From: Epiperipatus broadwayi
Taxonomy: Eukaryota > Onychophora > Udeonychophora > Euonychophora > Peripatidae
DNA length: 64,000 nt
Assembly: GCA_028023455.1 (NCBI GenBank)
Contig: JAQFVV010000207.1
Location: forward strand, 836,208 to 900,207
Direction: 5' to 3'
In this document: piece by piece, positions 57,594-64,000 of the stretch
Layout of the letters: each line of letters opens with the position of its first letter
Position numbering within the stretch: position 1 is the stretch's first letter
Notes under the pieces: model-generated
What the model was told of the DNA's origin: nothing
What the model saw: only the letters and a program-made list of their open reading frames with translations
The model's database searches: none
Made by a program: the position numbers and the translations under genes

Positions 57594-58530
57594 TCATCAC
57601 CATCATCATCAACCATTATCAATCCACTGCAGGATGAATGTCTCTCCAAGTTTAATATATCTCCAATCTTTAGCTTCTCTTCTCCACAATACCCCAGCAC
57701 ATTTTGTTATTTCATCCATCCATATCACATGTGGTCTCTTTCTGGGTCTTTTACAATCTCTTGGAATCCAGTATAAAATTTCAATTGTCCATCTATTATC
57801 ATCTCTTCTAGCAATATGTATAGCCCAACTCTATTTCAATCTTTTAATTTTTTCAATAAGGTCAGTAACCCCTGTTTGTTGTCTTACCCATACATTACAT
57901 TTTTGATCTCTTCTTGTTACTCCCAACATACATTTCTCCATACTCCTTTGAGTGGTCTGGAGTCTCAGTATTGATCTTATATTAAGTATCCAAGTCTCAG
58001 ATCCATAAGTAAGAACTGGTAAAACACATTTGTTAAAAACCTTCCTTTTCAAACCCATAGGCATATTTCCTTTTAGTATCAAGTTATTTCTCCCAAAAGC
58101 ACTCCAACCAAATTTAATTCTATGATTAATTTCGTCATTATGTTTCCATCTGTATTAATAATCTGACCAAGGTATTTGTAACTGTTAACTTCTTCTAACT
58201 CATCATAATCAATCTTTATTTTCATATTTTGAGCAAATCGATTAAACATTACTTTAGTTTTTTTAACATTTATCTTTAGTCCTACTTTCATCTAATAACT
58301 CCTGCAACATTTCCTGCAGGGCAAATTTCTAATGTCCACTCGATACATTCTTGACATTGCAGCTGTAATTACTCTGTGATTATTCATATAGTATACGAAC
58401 ATGGATATACTGCTTACCAACATGCAATAGCCAGTGTGGTGAGTTTATTGGCTTTTTACCGCTGAGTTTAAAATCAAGAAACACCATTCTTCTCAGATGC
58501 CTGATAAGGTAGAATGAATGTTTGTAAGCA
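57594..58530 (-). mobile_element. RTE LINE copy 4 with inverted 5' segment (twin priming)
   Basis: 57,594-58,319 is the 3' part of the RTE LINE on the minus strand (matching copy 2 from about 24,776 to its tail). Directly joined to it, 58,316-58,530 is the LINE 5' leader in plus orientation (matching copy 2 about 22,301-22,527). In element orientation this is an antisense 5' segment followed by a sense 3' segment, the layout produced by twin priming. The junction shares gcag (58,316-58,319) between both parent sequences. The middle of the element is absent. Confidence 0.88.
57831..58291 (-). pseudogene. RTE reverse transcriptase C-terminal part (LINE copy 4)
   Basis: Two frames (58,291-58,079 and 58,082-57,831) carry KKTKVMFNRFAQNMKIKIDY, KYLGQIINTDGNI, KCVLPVLTYGSETW and ERCMLGV-like sequence. 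They correspond to the region after RT motif C. A frame change lies near 58,080, and a Trp codon of copy 2 (in KRLKWSW) is TAG here (57,831-57,833). The catalytic RT and endonuclease domains are missing. Confidence 0.88.
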
Positions 58531-59951
58531 TTTAGATATACTACTCTTTATTTAAATAATGGAGACAGTGCATTTTCTAAATCTCAGACCAAATCAAAAT
58601 TTGCTTTTAAAAGAAACAAAATGTTTTTATTTTTCAAAACCTCCTTACTGATATTTTTAATATGCTTCATGTGGCAGCACTGCACTGCTTTAGTTTTAAA
58701 TTATCTTTTGTAGTTATCTGTAGTGTTACTTTGTCTGTTTATGTTCATTTGATACTAAAATTTAGAAATAAAATAAACATTGATTTATTGATCCATAAGA
58801 ACATCTGATATTGTTAATAGTTCTCAGAGAAAAACACCAATGATCTGACGAAGTCTAACCGATCCTTACTGATAGATTCATTGATATTCGGTATATAAAC
58901 AAATTTGTAAATTTCCCTTTCATAATTTTATTGATTTAAAAACTTATGATTATATTTATAAAATATTTACATAGTAATTATTAAAAACAATACATTAATG
59001 TTTCTACTTAGATTTATCTGAAATATAGTTCATTTTTGTAGGAGTTGAGAAATATGAAATAATGATAAAAAGAAAACTACAATCACTACATTTGTTACTG
59101 TTTATCAAACATTGTATTATTTAATTTTTGTGATAAGTTAATAAATATAAATGCAGTTTCAAATTTTAGACATAATTTCATAGTTTTATAATGACATAAT
59201 TGTTCATTCATGATTAAAAAATTAAATTCATTCAACAAAGATTTCATGAATTTAATGTTTTTCAATAGTGTTTAATATTTTTAAAGTTCAAATAACATTT
59301 TTTAGGATGCCTTTTTATTTATAAATTTATATTTCTAAATAATTGAGACCAATTTATTGATTCATAACATTGAATCAAAGTTTCAGTACTAAAATTAAGG
59401 TGTGCTGGAAAACATTGAATTGTGGAAGAAATTAGGTTTCTGCTTTGGAACATTTTCTATATTTCCTAATGGCAATCTGAATACATAGTTAAGCATTTTA
59501 ATTTTTATGCTTTAACCTTTTTTTATTATGAATCAATAAATTTAGCTTTATTTTTTAGAATGTAAGTTTACAAATAACAAAAACTCCTAAAAACACTGTA
59601 TTTGTACTTTCAAAATATATAATTTTTTTAAAAATGTAAAATATATAAAAAAGCATTGGCTTCATTCTTCACCTTAATGCTTTTGAAAAAGGTATATTAA
59701 TGAAATCTTTTCTGAATAAATATTAATGCCATGAAAAAATATTTATTAAGTCATCAAAAGCTATGAAATTCTGTTTTAAAATATAAAATTGCTTTTATGT
59801 TTATAAAACTTTCACAAAAATTTAGTACTACACAGTTGATAGCAGTAAAACATTTGCAATTATCTTTTGTTTTTGTCAAAAGTTTATTTTTAAAGGTAAA
59901 AATATTTTTAAAGAATCTAAGTGTAAACATGAATATATTTCTTTTTTTAAG
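58531..59951. other. AT-rich non-coding DNA
   Basis: No gene or shared repeat recognised in this stretch. A ctgacga near 58,847 resembles part of a hammerhead core but lacks the rest. Confidence 0.5.
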
Positions 59952-60095
59952 AATTATTATTGAAACATTTTGTAAAAATAATTGCAAATATTTAAATAAT
60001 ATACGTGCTCTGCGCACAGTTAATGAAGCTATTAATAAATTGTCAAAATTTTACTGCCAAGGGCTTTCAGAACAGTCTACAGTCCCATATTCATG
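59952..60095 (+). CDS. Candidate internal exon of an unknown host gene
   Basis: A 144-base open segment is preceded by a strong acceptor-like sequence (atttctttttttaag) and followed by a strong donor (catg then gtgagt at 60,096-60,101). Its frame starts at the third base of a codon and ends after the second, so the exon would be phase-symmetric with length divisible by three. The translation includes KYLNNIRALRTVNEAINKL and FYCQGLSEQST, of balanced composition and less AT-driven than nearby frames. I cannot name the protein or find neighbouring exons. This is a prediction from splice signals and frame only. Confidence 0.35.
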
Positions 60096-60101
60096 GTGAG
60101 T

Positions 60102-62780
60102 TATTCTGAAGTAAAATCTTAACTATTTTAATAATATACAAAATTGTGCAATTTTTGCTTATTTGGGGGTGTAATGAAAAGGGACTTTATTAAAATAATG
60201 TATCCACCCAATATCAAAAAATTTACCAATCAGGGACATTTTAACCATAAAAGTGCAAAATAGTGCTAAAGATTGCCATGAAAGAAGAGTTTAAAGCCAG
60301 ATAACAATACTGTGCATGAAATAATCAGTAAACAAATATCAAAGTTTTATTAAAATTATAAAGACACTAAGCATAAATAAAACAGTCTAGAGTATTTTAA
60401 TTATTATAAAATACATTTCAAAATTAACTTTAATATACTTTATATATTATGTTATCATTTTACTATGAACTGAGGTTTTATTGTGAAATATAAAGACTGA
60501 CATATTATTGATAAACAACATTATGTATATTTTCTAATGTATTTGTGCAATGGTTTATAAATTAAAACAAATTGTTATTTAATTTGCATAAAAAATATTC
60601 ATAAATATGAGATACATTGTTTTTAATTAACTTTGAAACTTAATTATTTAGTAATCATGGAAATAATAATAAAAATTATACAAGTAAATAATATTTTAGA
60701 TAATGTAATGCACACAACTCTTTACAGAAAAGTGGCATCGATTGATATTGGTTGGTCATATGACTTTCAATGCTGCTGATTATAATACGATGTGGCATTT
60801 ATAGCTGGTAGGGAAGGGGCTTTATATTCATGAATGTGTTGATATTATGATAATCACTACTTTCCAAACAAATGTGTTTGTAGTCTACTGATAAAACAAA
60901 TGAAGTATTTAATAAATTAGACTAAATTAATCATAAAAGTTATCATCAAAGAAATCACAAAGGCAAATCTATTTTATTTTTTTAAAGAAGTAAATTAAGT
61001 ATGAATCAAATATATAAAAAATAGCATTTTAAATTAAAAAGAAAGCAAATGTTTTAGGATGAAAATCATATCATGAAAGAGACAGTAAAATTCTCCTAAA
61101 TGGACAGTGATGAAGTGAGATTGATACAAAAGAAGAACATGAAAGTGATATTTTAATTGTAAAAGATAGTAAGACCAACTTGGCAATAAAGATACAGGAG
61201 AGAAATTAATAAAGAAATTGAAAAAAACTCTTAATGAAATAGTTGTACCAATCCCTATATATATATATATATATATATATAAGATCAAATAAGTAATAAA
61301 TGTAGAAGTATCCCTTGAAAAATCACATTTTCTTTGGAGTGAATATGGAAAAGAAATAAACAATATCCTAAAAGTGTGTTTTGTGTACTTCAGCATAGTT
61401 TTCATGGGAAAAATAGAATGCATTGTGCTATAAAGATTATTTTAAGGAAATTCTAAAGAAGTATAAAAGTCATTGTTTTCATTAGAAAGATATAGTAGAG
61501 AATAGGATGCATTGGACAACTATTTCAGACAAAAAGTTTCCTGCCAAAGAAGTTACCTAAAAGATAGATTAACAAAATATCAAACGAATACAATAATTAT
61601 TCACTATGTTCTAAACGTGAACGTATTTGCGTTTCACAGATTGGTTTGTATTGTTATAGTAAAACTCGTATTTAATATATATATATATATTGTAGTTGCA
61701 TTGATCGTATCTAAATTAGCTAGAACTCAGACAACTATTAATATACAATGATTGTTAATTCATAAAGATGTATTATGGCACTACGTACAAATATCATCTT
61801 TTACCTAAAGATTTATGAAAGTCATAAAAGATCTGTGTGACCTGTATATAAATATAGTCTAGTTCTTAATTTATAGAACATATATCTCTGGAGTAATATA
61901 CTATCAATTGCCTCTGATCTATTTTTCTATTCATTTTTATACTCAACTTCTCTAGACTGTACTGTCGTAGGGAAACGCTAAGTTATCTGCCATAGAAATC
62001 TTACATCTGCATATTTTTTGTCCCTATCATTGTTTTAAACAGCAACTTTAATCCATTAACTAAAAAGTTTCTAATTATGGCGCTATGCTTTTAATTGCAT
62101 ATGATTTTACATTACTTTTAATTACAGTTTTGAATTTACAATTGTTTTGAATTTTCAATATTTTCTACAGATAACAATTAACACATTAACGCATATTTCA
62201 AATCAGAACTAACATTTGGTATTTACAAAGGTAAACAAATACTTATAATTTTCATTGAATTTTAATGATAAAAAATAAACACTAAATATTTAATCAATTT
62301 CTACGTTTTCGTGCAATTACCAGATATAACAGGAAAATATGTCAGAGAATAGAACATATCAAAAAGCTGTGATTAGACATGTTGATGCATTTTAGAAAAA
62401 AAAAATTGCTACAGAGGTTTAAAAGCTACATCGTAAATATCAAACGAATAAAATAATGGACAGACATAGCCTATATATATATTTGTGTTTCACCGTTTAC
62501 AGATTGTTTTTTTAGTCATCGCAAAACACATCTTTAGTATATTATTATTATTTATTTATCTTGGAGTGGTTATACTCGTTCGCAATTGGCTGATGATGAT
62601 GTTAAAAACTGTATCCCATTGATTCCCAATACAATTTATTACGAGTGCCAATTTTACTATATATCTAAGATATTTTACTATTCATTAATTGTAATTTAGA
62701 AGTTTGAAAATAGAGAAATAAATTCATTTAATATTTAACATTTCTTTATAAAGGAATTCAGAAAAGAGTTCGGATCAGAT
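60102..62780. other. AT-rich non-coding DNA
   Basis: No gene recognised. TA runs occur at about 61,258-61,281 and 61,676-61,691. If 59,952-60,095 is an exon, this would be intron or intergenic DNA; no second exon could be recognised. Confidence 0.5.
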
Positions 62781-62808
62781 TTTACATTTGATTTTAAACA
62801 AATGGATG

Positions 62809-63054
62809 TCAAAAATCAATGAGATATTTGGGAAAAGAAACGGAAAAATAACTCTTATAATTGAATGATTTTAATGTCCGCTGGAGGTTAATTAGCAGTA
62901 AATTCTTAAGCATTATTCTGAAGGTTGATCGGACGACTGAATAAGAAAATTCAAGCGATGACAAGCTTAAGTCCGCAAATGATGTAACGTCTTTTCCACA
63001 GTTGAACAATCTTTCTAATGGAACAGACGGGTAAGATTCCCACATCAAATCCAA
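62809..63054 (-). pseudogene. Possible hAT transposase C-terminal remnant
   Basis: The minus-strand frame reads MWESYPSVPLERLFNCGKDV near its start. The order 'S-x-P-x-ERLF-x-x-G' resembles the C-terminal dimerisation segment of hAT-family transposases, where a similar 'vERlFS' pattern is conserved. After that the translation degenerates into low-complexity sequence, and no catalytic residues or further domain parts are visible upstream. The match covers about 20 residues, so the call is tentative. Confidence 0.35.
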
Positions 63055-63465
63055 ATGATTGCTGTCATTGGAAAGGAAAATGATGGAAACTTTAAAAATA
63101 AAATAGAAAGAGGTCTCTTACGAACAAAAGATAAGCAAGGTCACGTGCTAATAAACTAGTACTTTTTTCCGTCCTTGTTTAAAAAATCATTTACTGGGTA
63201 GATAAAATCACCCTATAAAACGATAAGATTATTAACTATTGGTTTAAAATTAATTACAAGAAAAAGTTTGTCAGAAAAGTACATTTTATTTATAAAACTT
63301 TGTGAAGTCATTATAATACGAAATATATTATTTATACCTGCCTGGAATAGAGCAATGTCCTTTCCACCAACTTTCAAAGACAGTAAAAAAAAAGGTCATT
63401 ATGCATAAAGCTTTCTAATTGGTATGTGCAAAAAAAAATCGTGGTTTTATTATTTAAATATGGAT
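63055..63465. other. AT-rich non-coding DNA
   Basis: No gene or repeat recognised. Confidence 0.5.
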
Positions 63466-63467
63466 AA

Positions 63468-63725
63468 TGTCGCGCAGTGGGTTGATGCAATGGTGGGATT
63501 GCAAACCCTAGAGCTCAAAATCTGCAATTCATAGTTCCAGATCTGTGCTCAAACTTTTTATGAACTGAACAATTTTACAGTTCCACTTCATTAGATTTTG
63601 ATGTATATTAAAATATATATTTAAATATATGTGTGATTTGGTTCAATAATAAATTCTGAGGTTCATGTTCTAAAGATTGCGACCCAATCTGTTATTTCTG
63701 GTGCTCAATCTTTTTATGAATTCAC
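63468..63725 (+). repeat. Possible degenerate tRNA-derived SINE head with internal duplication
   Basis: gtcgcgcagtgggttgatgc resembles a tRNA D-arm / A box, and gagctcaaaatc about 40 bases later could be a decayed B box. Downstream, tctgtgctcaaactttttat (about 63,541) and a tctggtgctcaatc...ttttat stretch (about 63,697) form a diverged direct pair. The match is weak and no complete cloverleaf can be drawn. Confidence 0.3.
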
Positions 63726-63894
63726 AAGTAATAAAATTGAATTATTTTTTAAAATCAAAATGGGTTAGATACCCATTATCTAACCAATAATTAAATGGTT
63801 AACTACTGGTTAATAGTATGGCTACCTGAACAATATTTCTAAATTTTCTGAAACTATAAAACTCTTTCAAGTTTTATTCAGACATATTTTGTTT

Positions 63895-63976
63895 AAAACA
63901 GGCAAAACTCACTATACATATTGCCACTCACAGCAAGCTAGAGTAATCAATATGTATAATGAGTTTTGCCTGTTTT
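63895..63976. repeat. 82 bp hairpin, 29-base arms
   Basis: Left arm 63,895-63,923 (aaaacaggcaaaactcac, then tatacatattg) and right arm 63,948-63,976 are reverse complements with one mismatch; the loop is 24 bases. Near-identity suggests a recent fold-back insertion or selected structure. The phrase gagttttgcctgtttt also occurs once near 29,173 inside repeat family C. Confidence 0.85.
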
Positions 63977-64000
63977 AATAACAATTATAAGCAAGCATAA

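Noticed and set aside
58840-58880. Hammerhead-ribozyme-like ctgacga; also ctgatga at about 9,586 and 12,382
   Set aside because: No GAAA at the right distance with a stem II between, so the conserved core is incomplete.
1-64000. CRISPR arrays, rRNA or tRNA genes, bacterial operons
   Set aside because: None of their signatures were seen; the spaced repeats present are transposon-derived or simple repeats.

Overview
The window is eukaryotic, very A+T-rich (roughly three quarters A+T by eye) repeat-dominated DNA with no complete host gene that I can support. Microsatellites of TA, AC, GATA and ATC type, RTE-clade LINEs with (TGATGA)-type tails, Ty3/Gypsy LTR elements and a Penelope-like element point to an invertebrate metazoan. 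A mollusc such as a coleoid cephalopod is my best guess, but that is inference, not proof. I see no bacterial operons, rRNA, tRNA genes or CRISPR.

Layout. (1) 0.95-2.9 kb: 5'-truncated RTE LINE (copy 1). (2) 4.7-5.2 kb: member of a dispersed ~400 bp repeat (family A). (3) 6.5-8.2 kb: decayed Penelope-like element with YVDD reverse transcriptase and GIY-YIG endonuclease remnants. (4) 8.76-14.48 kb: an old RTE LINE split by a 4.9 kb LTR element whose ~2.1 kb LTRs flank only 0.7 kb of non-coding interior; a 4 bp target duplication (gtat) marks the insertion. (5) 14.5-22.2 kb: AT-rich DNA with tandem and inverted repeats, a LINE C-terminal scrap, and a less AT-rich block at 20.4-21.7 kb. (6) 22.2-25.5 kb: essentially full-length RTE LINE (copy 2) with a 12 bp target duplication. 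(7) 28.3-30.8 kb: a Penelope-tail hairpin and more family repeats. (8) 31.2-33.4 kb: RTE copy 3 with an 11 bp target duplication. (9) 35.2-37.4 kb: GATA-rich DNA, a MITE-like element and two family A copies. (10) 37.4-40.4 kb: Ty3/Gypsy 3' LTR plus decayed pol on the minus strand. (11) 41-49 kb: palindromes, a ~380 bp tandem repeat and family B copies. (12) 50.8-57.2 kb: LTR element on the minus strand with 1.69 kb LTRs, a gag-like gene and no visible pol. (13) 57.6-58.5 kb: RTE copy 4 with a 5' inversion typical of twin priming. (14) 58.5-64 kb: AT-rich DNA with one possible host exon (59,952-60,095), a possible hAT transposase remnant, a SINE-like head and a terminal hairpin.

How it works together: RTE copies would supply endonuclease plus reverse transcriptase for target-primed insertion, but every copy here is broken. 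Two of the three copies that retain the catalytic FADD site have lost an aspartate. The two long-LTR elements look non-autonomous and would need enzymes from elsewhere. The most notable signals are these two elements, the nested insertion with exact junctions, the twin-primed LINE and the Penelope-like element with its separate hairpin tail.
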